Shown one piece after another: positions 43,491 to 50,769 of a stretch of 64,000 nt of DNA. Numbering within the stretch: position 1 is the stretch's first letter; the number at the start of each line of letters is the position of its first letter. The notes beneath the pieces were generated by a model, which did no database searches, was not told the DNA's origin, and saw only the letters and a list, made by a program, of their open reading frames with translations. The stretch lies in contig CBDCMJ010000006.1 of NCBI GenBank assembly GCA_965218875.1, positions 21,120 through 85,119 of the forward strand. Reading direction: 5' to 3'. The position numbers were made by a program, and so were the translations under genes. Source of the stretch: CBDCMJ01 sp965218875. Its GTDB lineage: Bacteria; Chloroflexota; Dehalococcoidia; Lucifugimonadales; UBA3495.

Positions 43491-44372
43491 CTACTGTTCG
43501 GCGCCGCTGTTCTGACCCGCCTCCGCATCCTGCCGCTGCTGCACCTTACGGGCGGCCCGCTCCACCAGGGGCGTGAGCTCCGAGGCGGGCAGCTCGTCCA
43601 GGTCTTTGCCCGTCTGCCCCCGCACCGCTTGGCGCACCCTCTCCTCGTCGAAGCCCTGGCTGACCCCCAGGTCCAGCAGGGTCTTGCGCAGGGCCGGGGC
43701 CAGCGTGTCGCCGGCGCCGCCGGCGGGCTGGCCTGCCACGTCGCCGTAGAGCGCGTTGCCGAACTGGGCGCCGAAGGTCCTGAGCGCCCGCTTGAGAGCG
43801 TCCGTGACCGCGCCCTTGAACGCAGTCTCATGCCCCTCGGCGGTCTCGTCGGAGACCGGCTGGAAACCCACGTCGGTGCGGGGCGGCGCGCCGGGGACAG
43901 TGACCTTCACCGTGGCGGAGTAGGCCCGGATGCGCTTGACCTCGCCGGTCTGGGTGTTCACCTGGTCCAGCTCCCTGAGCAGCACGTCGCCCACCACCTC
44001 GTGGCCCCAGCCGCCGAACCCGAAGATGCGGTTGGCCTGGTCGATGGCGGTGCGGCCCTCGACGTAGCTGAAACTCCGGTTGCCCCGGCCCCTGCGCTGG
44101 GAGACCAGGCTGGCGTCCAGGGGCCGGGCCAGCTTCTCGGTGACGCTGGCGGGCAGGGAGTCCCAGAGGAGGTCGTGGGCGGGAATGGAGTCGGCGGGCT
44201 GGTGCCCGTTGCCGTTGTTGCTGCCGTTCTTGGACACGCCGTTGGCGGGGATGTCGTGGTTGGCGTTGCCGTTCTGGTGGCTGTTCGCGCTGCCGTTGAC
44301 CTGGCCGTTGCGCTGGTGCCCGTTGTTGTTCGCGCCGTTGCGGTGGTTGCCGTTGCCGTTCTCGTTGGACAT
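43491..44372 (-). CDS. Rad52-family single-strand annealing protein
   Basis: A 293-residue protein starting at 44372 (GGAGATACGTC upstream). The first 60 residues are an Asn/Gly/His-rich low-complexity tail. The Rad52 domain follows: RGRGNRSFSYVEGRTAIDQANRIFGFGGWGHEV, YSATVKVTVPG and ETAFKGAVTDALKRALRTFG, all typical Rad52/Rad22 elements. Such proteins anneal complementary single strands in phage and plasmid recombination. Neighbouring nuclease and SSB genes complete a recombination set. The C-terminal 80 residues are variable and charged. Confidence 0.85.
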   Translation of the reverse strand: MSNENGNGNHRNGANNNGHQRNGQVNGSANSHQNGNANHDIPANGVSKNGSNNGNGHQPADSIPAHDLLWDSLPASVTEKLARPLDASLVSQRRGRGNRSFSYVEGRTAIDQANRIFGFGGWGHEVVGDVLLRELDQVNTQTGEVKRIRAYSATVKVTVPGAPPRTDVGFQPVSDETAEGHETAFKGAVTDALKRALRTFGAQFGNALYGDVAGQPAGGAGDTLAPALRKTLLDLGVSQGFDEERVRQAVRGQTGKDLDELPASELTPLVERAARKVQQRQDAEAGQNSGAEQ

Positions 44373-44448
44373 GACGTATCTCCTTGCAGAAGTTGTAATT
44401 CCGTGGGTGATGGGCGTTCGTGCGGCTTCCGGCACTGGAAGCCGTCGG

Positions 44449-44546
44449 CGGGGCGGGAGGCCCCGTCAGGAGATGGGCAGGTGTAGCCCAAGGGGATCAG
44501 TAGGAGAGTGGTTGAAAACGCGAAGGCCCGCCGGGGAAGGCGGGCC
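44449..44546 (-). terminator. Two short hairpins between primase and Rad52-like genes
   Basis: CGGGGC/GCCCCG (44449-44465) and the perfect GGCCCGCC/GGCGGGCC stem with a 6-nt loop (44525-44546) occupy the 207-nt gap. They continue the pattern of GC-rich hairpins in the gaps of this operon. Confidence 0.5.
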
Positions 44547-44579
44547 GGTAGAGGAGAGGGTTGGGGGAGAGGGAGTGGA

Positions 44580-45632
44580 CTAGCGGGCGTTGTGCGCCGC
44601 CCTTGCCAGCAGTCGGCGGAAGATGAGTTGACCGTGGCGCAGCGTCGCCAGTTCGCCCACGTCGGCGATGCCCTGGGGCATGTTGACCACGGCGGCGCGG
44701 CGGCCCAGCAGTCCCCAGAGACCCTCGGCGGCAGCCACACCGGCGCCGTCGTTGTCGAAGGCCAGGAAGACTCTTGGGCAGCCCCGGAGCGCCGCCGCCA
44801 CCTTGTCCAGCCCCTGGGTGCCCAGGGCGGCGCAGGCGGGGTAGCCCCAGGCCGCCAGCGTCAGGTAGTCGAAGACCCCTTCGGCCAGGATTGCGAAGGG
44901 GGGCGCCGGGCCGATACGGGCCAACCCCAGCACCGGTTTGGGGCCGGGCACCGCCTGGAAGCGGGGCGTTGCGCCCGCATCAACCGCCCGCCCGGTGAGC
45001 CAGCCCACCCGGCCCGAGGCGATGTCGGGGACGGCAATCATTCCAGCGAACCGCTCTGCGCCCCGTTCCAGGAACAGCCCCGAGGCGCGTATCCGGTCTT
45101 CGCCGTATCCGGCAGATTCCAGATAAGCCCGCAGGCCGCGCCCCGGTGCGTAGCCCAGGCCCAGCCTTGCGGCAGCTTCCAGGCCAATGCCCCGCGAGGC
45201 CAGGTACTCTCTGGCCCTGATGTTGCGCCGCAATTGGCCGGTGTAGAAACGTACCGCCGCCGTCAGCAGCGCCGGATCGCGGGGAGGAATCGCAGGCGCA
45301 GCGGGTTGACGAGCTGCCGCCGGACGAACCGCAGCGGCCGTAACCGGCGGGGAACCGCCGTCCAGCCGCCGTATCGCCTCGGGCAGGCTCAGGCCCTCCA
45401 TCCGTTGCACGAAGTCCAGCACGTCGCCGCCGGACCCGCAACCGAAGCAGTAGAACTTTTCCGTGTCGGCGTACACCGTGAAGCTGCCCTCGGCTTCCTC
45501 GTGAAAGGGGCAGACGCCCTGCCTGACCCGGCCCTTGCCCCGCAGAACGACACCGGCGGCCTCCACCGCGTCGCCCAGGGGGTGGCGGGCCTTGAGTTCC
45601 GCGATGTCCACCGTGGCGTTGGCTACGACCAT
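44580..45632 (-). CDS. DnaG-type primase
   Basis: A 350-residue protein from the ATG at 45632 (GGGGG upstream), overlapping the preceding gene by 10 nt. The CHC2 zinc finger is complete: CPFH at 41-44 and CFGC at 62-65, with GSGGDVLDFVQ. The middle region (YLASRGIGLEAAARLGLGYA) is typical of primases. The Toprim motifs AEGVFDYLTLAAWG and VFLAFDNDGAG lie near 245 and 290. The C-terminal helicase-binding domain of cellular DnaG is missing, as is usual for plasmid and phage primases. It probably primes the complementary strand. Confidence 0.9.
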   Translation of the reverse strand: MVVANATVDIAELKARHPLGDAVEAAGVVLRGKGRVRQGVCPFHEEAEGSFTVYADTEKFYCFGCGSGGDVLDFVQRMEGLSLPEAIRRLDGGSPPVTAAAVRPAAARQPAAPAIPPRDPALLTAAVRFYTGQLRRNIRAREYLASRGIGLEAAARLGLGYAPGRGLRAYLESAGYGEDRIRASGLFLERGAERFAGMIAVPDIASGRVGWLTGRAVDAGATPRFQAVPGPKPVLGLARIGPAPPFAILAEGVFDYLTLAAWGYPACAALGTQGLDKVAAALRGCPRVFLAFDNDGAGVAAAEGLWGLLGRRAAVVNMPQGIADVGELATLRHGQLIFRRLLARAAHNAR

Positions 45633-46093
45633 GACGCGCCCCCTTTCGCCAGCGGATTCAGACCCCGCAGGCTGCGCCTGGAGACCGTCTTGCCCACCGG
45701 CCAGCGCATCCCCAGGACCGCCGCGACTTCCAGTGTGGCGCCGTCCTCGTCCTGTGGCACCAGCGCCGCCGCCCTGCCGGTGCCGGGGCTGTAGAGCGCC
45801 GCGTTGTCCCCAGCGAACCGGCGACGGGCCACGTCCAGCCACTCGGCGTAGAGCCACCGGAGTTGGCTGTCTGTGGCGCTGGAGTCGTCAACATCGGCCA
45901 TCGCCGCCAGAGCGCCGTCCAGGTCGCCGGACTGCCGCAACCGCCGGGCCTCGTGGACCGTCTTGACCAGGTTGCGAGTGGGCGCCGGGTCCAGTTGCTC
46001 TGAATCGGGAGAGAACAGGGCCGCCAGGAGCCGGTCCACCAGTTCTTCGAGACTGCCTGTAGAAGCAGGGAAATCCAGGGTAATCGTGGTCAT
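45623..46093 (-). CDS. Hypothetical protein upstream of the primase
   Basis: A 156-residue acidic protein with no recognised domain. It has a helical core (EELVDRLLAALFS, then NLVKTVHEARRLRQSGDLDGALAAMADVDD, a TPR-like helical pair) and RWLYAEWLDVARRRF. Its stop overlaps the primase start by 10 nt and its start overlaps the membrane-protein stop by 4 nt, so it is coupled to both. Confidence 0.6.
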   Translation of the reverse strand: MTTITLDFPASTGSLEELVDRLLAALFSPDSEQLDPAPTRNLVKTVHEARRLRQSGDLDGALAAMADVDDSSATDSQLRWLYAEWLDVARRRFAGDNAALYSPGTGRAAALVPQDEDGATLEVAAVLGMRWPVGKTVSRRSLRGLNPLAKGGASWS

Positions 46094-46395
46094 GGAGTGC
46101 CTCCTTGTTGCTGAGTTTGCTGCTGCCTATGACACCGGCACCGGCAATTGGCCTGCCGGGCCTGCGCCGCCTGCCGCCTCTCGTTGGCCCGCACGATCCG
46201 CCGGACGACGAGGGCGACGATGCCGAGGCCCACCAGGTTGAGGAAAAAGGTCTCGCCGCCGGTCCCCGTGAGCAGCGGCCCGGCGATGAGCAACGCTACG
46301 CCAACCGCAATCGACGCCCGCTTGTGCCGGCTGATGAAGCTGCCAACCGCCACCGCGACGGCTTTGATTTGAACGAGTCTGTCCCTGATGCGCAT
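46090..46395 (-). CDS. Small two-helix membrane protein heading the DNA-processing operon
   Basis: A 101-residue protein from the ATG at 46395 (AGGAGGTGC upstream). Two hydrophobic segments (IAVGVALLIAGPLL and FFLNLVGLGIVALVV) are followed by a basic stretch and a tail with CRCRCH and poly-Gln. It is the first gene after the right non-coding array. A membrane-anchored role in transfer or replication is possible, with no direct evidence. Confidence 0.6.
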   Translation of the reverse strand: MRIRDRLVQIKAVAVAVGSFISRHKRASIAVGVALLIAGPLLTGTGGETFFLNLVGLGIVALVVRRIVRANERRQAAQARQANCRCRCHRQQQTQQQGGTP

Positions 46396-47463
46396 AAGCA
46401 CCTCCTTATGTTTGCGAACGTCGTTGGGAAACAGGGTCAACGCCCGGCGCCGGACGCACTCCGCCCTGGGTCAGACACCGCAACGGAGAACGCAGGTTGG
46501 GGGTTGGAGAAGGACGCAGCCCGGCCAGGGTCTTATGCCTGGGATGCTGCTAAGAGAGGGGAAATCAAGAGGAACGCAGTCCGGTCAACGGAGTCTGCGC
46601 TGGAACTGGAACGATAAGCGTCCGGTCTGTCGCCGCTGGCCGACCGGAGCGTGCTGAATCTGCGGTGCCGCTACCCTTGTTCAGTAGCTACGCCGCAGTC
46701 GTGTTGAAGCGGCCGGTGCGTTATCCACGCTCCAACCGCATTGTGGGGATGACGAAGCAGGTCAGCCGCTCCGCCGGTGATGCCGAAGGGGTAAGGGACG
46801 CCGGAGAAACCGTGCTGGGTCTAGCTGACACCTCCTGTCAGTGGGATTGCCGTGGGTTCGGGGTCCGCCGTGGAATGGGATTCCGGGACGCCGTTGTTAC
46901 TCCGGTTGCCACCTCCTTGCAAACTAGAATGGGCCTTGGGGTTGGAGTACCACCGTGGAAAGGGATTCCGGGACGCCGTTGTTGTCCGGTTGCCACCTCC
47001 TTGATGTTCAGTCCGTGGGTCAGGGGTTACGCCGTTGGGTTGGTGTTCCGGGTGAAGCGCACCTGCACTTCGATGAGTTGGGTCTACCTGCTTCGGGAGA
47101 GACGTTCAATCACGCCAGCCCTTCAGCAATTCCCTCGTGGGCGACCGTTCGAGGAGCTAGGCTCAACTCTATGCGGCCAGTCCAACATGGGCGGACGTTC
47201 GGAGAGCTATGCTCGATCCTATGCGTCCGATCCCGGGTCCAGGGACGGGACCCTCCAGGTTTCTAGGGCGGGAAACGCTGGAAAAAGCCTGACAACGCCA
47301 ATTAGTATCCGGTCCCGGCAAAGCCTCCGGCAAGGGGTTTTCGGCGAAATCTGGCATCGTCAACCCAATCACTTGCCGGTGAGCAGCCCAGATGAAGCAA
47401 CAAAGAAGCCGCAATGGTGCGGCAATGAAGCACCACCGAGATTCACCCCGGCGCCGGCGCCGG
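46396..47463. repeat. Repeat-rich non-coding array, right copy
   Basis: About 1.07 kb between the regulator (minus, ending at 47464) and the DNA-processing operon. Read on the minus strand it repeats the order of the left array: CCGTTCG/GGGCG-type units (47115-47215), two units around GGAGGTGGCAACCGG (near 46993 and 46909), then CACGCTCCGGTC, AGACCGGACGCTTA and ACCCTGG...CTGCGT words (46437-46770). A long plus-strand frame (46665-47489) has no counterpart on the left and is judged accidental. An origin, transfer origin or structured RNA is possible. Confidence 0.55.
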
Positions 47464-48318
47464 CTACCGCCGCCACAGCCCAAGGGTGAGCAACCGCCTA
47501 AGCCGGCGCAGCGCCCTCCGCCGGGCTAACTTCCGGCGAGTGTCGGCCAGCGCTTTCTGCCGCCAGCCCAGCTGGGCGTTCCGCTCCAGCCCCCGCAGCG
47601 GCTCCGTCTCCGGCGGCAGGGTCAGGCCGTGCTCCTCCAGCATCGCCAACTCCAGCTCCAAGATGCGCGCCTCGGTGTCAAGCCAGCGCAGGCCCCTGAC
47701 CCGGTCGGGGTGGCCTTTCCACAAGCCGCGCCATTCGTCAACCAAGGGCCAGGCGTCGCCGAAGACCTCCTCGTCGTCAGCGTCGGCATCGCGGGTAACC
47801 AGGTCGGGGTAACGCCGCGCGGACGCCGCAATCCCTGTCAGAGCCGGGCGTCGCCCCGCTCCGGTCGCCTGCGGCCCACCGGCCCGTCCGGCGCCAACCC
47901 CGCCTGCTGACTCCAGCCGGTCCATCCGCCGCTCCAACCGCTGCAATTCTCTCGCCCGATCCCCGGCGCCATTCCCGCCAGCTTCCTCGGCAACCCGCTG
48001 GACTTCCGCCACGGCCTTGCCCACCTCGTCCGCCAGCCCGTCAACCCGTTGCTCTACGCCGTCCACCCGCCCCGCCAGCTCCCGCACCTCGTCGCGGGCC
48101 TGGGCAGCCTCCCGGTCCCCCTCGGCCAGCAGCCACCGCTCCAGGGCCACCTGGGCCAGGCCCGACAACGCGCCCCGCTCCATGCTGGCGCTCAGCGTCC
48201 TGGGGTCCAGGCCCAGGGCCTCCGCCGCGCCCCTCAGGTCCCGCTCCCGCACCAGCTCGTGCAGCAACGCCATGAGACGCAGGTGGTGCAGGTCCTCCAC
48301 GTTCCGGCTCCGTTCCAT
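47464..48318 (-). CDS. Coiled-coil DNA-binding-type regulator, right copy
   Basis: A 284-residue protein from the ATG at 48318, preceded by GGGAGGTACGGAC; longer in-frame starts run into the shared control region. The HTH-like N-terminus (NVEDLHHLRLMALLHELVRE, then AEALGLDPRTLSASME) and the C-terminal region (EVFGDAWPLVDEWRG and MLEEHGLTLPPETEPLRGL) match the left copy. The coiled-coil middle (VDGVEQRVDGLADEVGKAV and later heptads) and linker differ more. It is divergent from the right transfer operon and probably regulates it, perhaps with cross-talk to the left module. Confidence 0.65.
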   Translation of the reverse strand: MERSRNVEDLHHLRLMALLHELVRERDLRGAAEALGLDPRTLSASMERGALSGLAQVALERWLLAEGDREAAQARDEVRELAGRVDGVEQRVDGLADEVGKAVAEVQRVAEEAGGNGAGDRARELQRLERRMDRLESAGGVGAGRAGGPQATGAGRRPALTGIAASARRYPDLVTRDADADDEEVFGDAWPLVDEWRGLWKGHPDRVRGLRWLDTEARILELELAMLEEHGLTLPPETEPLRGLERNAQLGWRQKALADTRRKLARRRALRRLRRLLTLGLWRR

Positions 48319-48563
48319 GTCCGTACCTCCCGGCGCCAGCGGCACCGCCACCGGCGCAAACTTGCGGTTTCGCCACAGGGACCTTGCACGACAACAACGC
48401 TCCAGCAGGCCACAGGGTTGCATTTCCTGTAGGGGGACGTTGCCGGAAACCTGGCAACCAGCCCTAATACCCAAGTGCTTGCCGGATGGCAGCGGTAATG
48501 AAGCTAATCCGCCGGTTTCCCGAACGAACCGGCCACCGTCCTCCCCTGGCGCTGCCTGCCAAT

Positions 48564-48587
48564 CCCTGTACACCCCCATAACATCAC
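48564..48587 (+). promoter_or_regulatory. 24-nt leader box shared with left operon
   Basis: It begins CCCTGTACACCCCC and ends ACATCAC, and matches the left operon box (10596-10619, minus) at 22 of 24 positions. It sits 136 nt upstream of the first start codon; the left box sits 134 nt upstream. Confidence 0.6.
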
Positions 48588-48613
48588 ACCGCGCCCCGGA
48601 AAGTTGATGCCCC

Positions 48614-48645
48614 GTGAGGGGGGCCTCCGCACAGGCCCCCCTCAC
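48614..48645. promoter_or_regulatory. Perfect 13-bp inverted repeat in right operon leader
   Basis: GTGAGGGGGGCCT (48614-48626) is mirrored by AGGCCCCCCTCAC (48633-48645) with a 6-nt loop. Its near edge is 79 nt upstream of the ATG at 48724, against 78 nt for the different inverted repeat in the left leader. Confidence 0.65.
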
Positions 48646-48723
48646 AAGCCATTGGTAAGCCCACCGCGCGTGGTCAGACTCGACGGCGGGTCAAAAGTCC
48701 CCATCAACGACGAGGAGGCCACC

Positions 48724-49344
48724 ATGTTCCGCCGATTCATTCCCAGGTCCGGCAAAGCCCGCCGCCTGATTCTCCTGGCAGGGGCTTTGCTCCTTACGGC
48801 CCTCGTTGCCATCCCTGCTTCTGGGCTGGCCCTAGCCCAGTCCCCGCCCCCCGACACCGACTCCGTCACCCTGGTCAACCGGGACCGGCAGATGGTGGAA
48901 CGGAAGAAGGAGGGCGACTTCGTGGCCCGCCCCATCCTCAGCCGCCAGACCGACGTCCTGTTCTACGCCATCCGCCACCCCGACACCGGCGACTGGCTCA
49001 CCAACACCTACCGGGTGCAGGGCGGCGAGAAGCACCTCTCCGAGGGCTGGGAGTACACCTTCGAGTACCCCGCCTTGGACGAGCAGCCCGAGCTCCACCC
49101 GGAACAGGCATATCTCCTGGTGCTGGCCGTGCCCCGCATCGGCGGCGGCGACCACCACGTCTTCCACGCCCTGATTCCCGTCCACCAGCCCAACGGGTTG
49201 TGGGACCGGGTGCTGGGCGCTCTCGACCCCGACCGCTGGGCCAGGGCCGCCGCCAGGTGGGTGATCCAAGGAGTCCACGGGACCCTCTGCGGCGTGGTGC
49301 AGAAGATTTCCGCCAGCGACCTCGACGAGTGCCGGGGAGGGTAG
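48724..49344 (+). CDS. Exported protein of unknown function, first gene of right transfer operon
   Basis: A 206-residue protein; the ATG at 48724 follows GAGGAGGCCACC. The signal peptide has a basic start (MFRRFIPRSGKARR), a hydrophobic core and a cleavage site near ALAQ. The mature part is nearly identical to the left copy, including DTDSVTLVNRDRQMVERKKE, GGGDHHVFHALIPVHQPNG and the two late cysteines, whereas the signal peptides differ. Selection therefore acts on the mature protein. Its position 6 nt before the TrbL-like gene suggests a part in the transfer channel outside the membrane. Confidence 0.7.
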   Translation: MFRRFIPRSGKARRLILLAGALLLTALVAIPASGLALAQSPPPDTDSVTLVNRDRQMVERKKEGDFVARPILSRQTDVLFYAIRHPDTGDWLTNTYRVQGGEKHLSEGWEYTFEYPALDEQPELHPEQAYLLVLAVPRIGGGDHHVFHALIPVHQPNGLWDRVLGALDPDRWARAAARWVIQGVHGTLCGVVQKISASDLDECRGG

Positions 49345-49350
49345 GGACGT

Positions 49351-50331
49351 ATGACGGACATCCTCACCGGCACTCCCCCCGAACTCACCTACCTGCATCC
49401 CTTCATCCAGCAGGCCTGGATGGTGGTATGGGCCATCACCTCGGGCGCTTTGGCGGTGATCCTGGGCTGGATGGGCCTCAGCTTCATCGTCCAGGAGCAC
49501 CTGGGCCATCACCAGTCGGGCTGGCGGGAGATGGTGCCCCGGCTCATCCTGGGCCTCACCGCCGACGCGTCCTCGCTGTGGTGGTGCGCCCTGGTCATCG
49601 ACGTGGCCCACGCCGTCTCCCAGTTCATCGCCGTCTCCCTGGACGTGACCCCCGGCGCCCTGCTGCGCGCTCCCCTGGAGCCGCTGCTGACCGCCGTCGA
49701 GACGGCCAACACCGGGCTGGCGGTGTTCATCGCCCTGCTCTACCTGGTGTTCGGCTTCTTCGTCCTCTACCTGCTGGTGCAGATGATCCTGCGCCTGGCC
49801 CTCATCGACATCCTGCTCTGCCTGGCGCCCATCGCCCTGGGGCTGTGGATTCTGCCCCACACCGCCGGTTGGGGAAAGCACTGGCTGCGGCTGTTCATGA
49901 CCACGGTGTTCCAGCAGGCAATCCAGCTCATCGCCGTGGCCCTGGCCTTCGCCTTCCTGGAGGACTTCGCGGCCATCGCCGCCTTCGAGCCCTCGGAGGA
50001 CCTGGTGTGGAAGCTGCTGATGGCCATCGCCTTCATGTACCTGGCGGGTCGTGTCCCCTCGATGCTGGGCCACCACGGCACCTTCGACGCCTGGCTGCAC
50101 ACCCTCTACTTCGGGATGTCCCTGCCCGGCTCGATGGTGCGTTCGGGCCGCGCCCTGGGGATGTTGGCCGGCGGAGCCGCCGGAGGACCGGCGGGAGTCG
50201 CCGCCGCGTCAGCGGCGACCGGCGCGGCCAGCGCCGCCGCCACCACGGCCGCCGGAGCGGTGAACTCGGCGGCCCAGAACTCCACCGCTCCGGCCCAGAG
50301 CGGCCCCACGCCCCGCAGCCAGGGGCCGTAG
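49351..50331 (+). CDS. TrbL/VirB6-like polytopic membrane protein, right copy
   Basis: A 326-residue protein, the same length as the left copy and almost identical up to about residue 265. It has about six hydrophobic segments in the first 260 residues and an Ala/Gly/Thr-rich, probably disordered tail. VirB6/TrbL family members form the inner-membrane platform of conjugation machines. The gene follows the exported-protein gene and precedes a 152-nt gap holding the mini-ORF. Confidence 0.8.
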   Translation: MTDILTGTPPELTYLHPFIQQAWMVVWAITSGALAVILGWMGLSFIVQEHLGHHQSGWREMVPRLILGLTADASSLWWCALVIDVAHAVSQFIAVSLDVTPGALLRAPLEPLLTAVETANTGLAVFIALLYLVFGFFVLYLLVQMILRLALIDILLCLAPIALGLWILPHTAGWGKHWLRLFMTTVFQQAIQLIAVALAFAFLEDFAAIAAFEPSEDLVWKLLMAIAFMYLAGRVPSMLGHHGTFDAWLHTLYFGMSLPGSMVRSGRALGMLAGGAAGGPAGVAAASAATGAASAAATTAAGAVNSAAQNSTAPAQSGPTPRSQGP

Positions 50332-50401
50332 CGGCAACCGGAACGACGACAACCACCGGCGCGGACCTGAGTCCCGCCGGAACCGCCCAGGAGGTGGAGC
50401 C

Positions 50402-50413
50402 ATGTGCCAGTAG
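50402..50413 (+). other. Three-codon mini-ORF with strong ribosome-binding site, right copy
   Basis: CAGGAGGTGGAGCC precedes ATG TGC CAG TAG. The same arrangement occurs at 8774-8785 in the left module, with matching flanks on both sides. A leader mini-peptide is possible but unproven. Confidence 0.35.
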
Positions 50414-50483
50414 CAGACCGGGGCTGACCCGCAGCAATGCAATTCACAAATCGGGCAATCCAATTTGAAAGGAGAAAAACCGT

Positions 50484-50756
50484 ATGGACGACCTGACACA
50501 GACCATATCGAACCTGGTGGGCATCCTGCTGGGTTTGGTGGGCGTCGTCGGCGTGGGCTATTTCATATACGGCGCCTACATGTACCTCACCGCCAGCGGC
50601 GCGCCCAACCAGATGGAGCGGGGCAAGGCGGCCATGATGACCGCCCTCGCCGGCATCGTCCTGGCCCTCGTCGCTTATGGCGTCGTTGAGCTGGTGATGA
50701 ACGCCGTGGTGGGCAACCCGGTGACCCCGGACGTGCCCGACCCGACCGACAGCTAG
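50484..50756 (+). CDS. VirB2-like pilin, right copy
   Basis: A 90-residue protein with two hydrophobic helices around the loop GAPNQMERGKA. It is identical to the left copy in the helices and shorter at the C-terminus. GGAGAAAAACCGT precedes the ATG. The two-helix layout is that of VirB2/TrbC pilins. No clear cleavable signal peptide is seen, as in other Gram-positive-type small membrane subunits. Confidence 0.75.
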   Translation: MDDLTQTISNLVGILLGLVGVVGVGYFIYGAYMYLTASGAPNQMERGKAAMMTALAGIVLALVAYGVVELVMNAVVGNPVTPDVPDPTDS

Positions 50757-50769
50757 AAGGAGGGATGGA

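Larger units (their letters stand above)
48319..48723. promoter_or_regulatory. Divergent control region between right regulator and right transfer operon
   Basis: 405 nt without a gene. It carries the decamer CCTGTAGGGG (48426-48435, reverse complement of that at 10682-10691), GTTGCATTT (48417-48425), ACTTGCGG, the shared 24-nt box (48564-48587) and a perfect inverted repeat (48614-48645). GAGGAGG at about 48711 is the ribosome-binding site of the first gene. An in-frame ATG at 48604 lies inside this control DNA and is not the likely start. Confidence 0.6.

Noticed and set aside
46665..47489. Plus-strand frame of 274 codons across the right non-coding array
   Set aside because: The homologous left array has no matching frame, the composition is irregular and no domain is visible; treated as chance.
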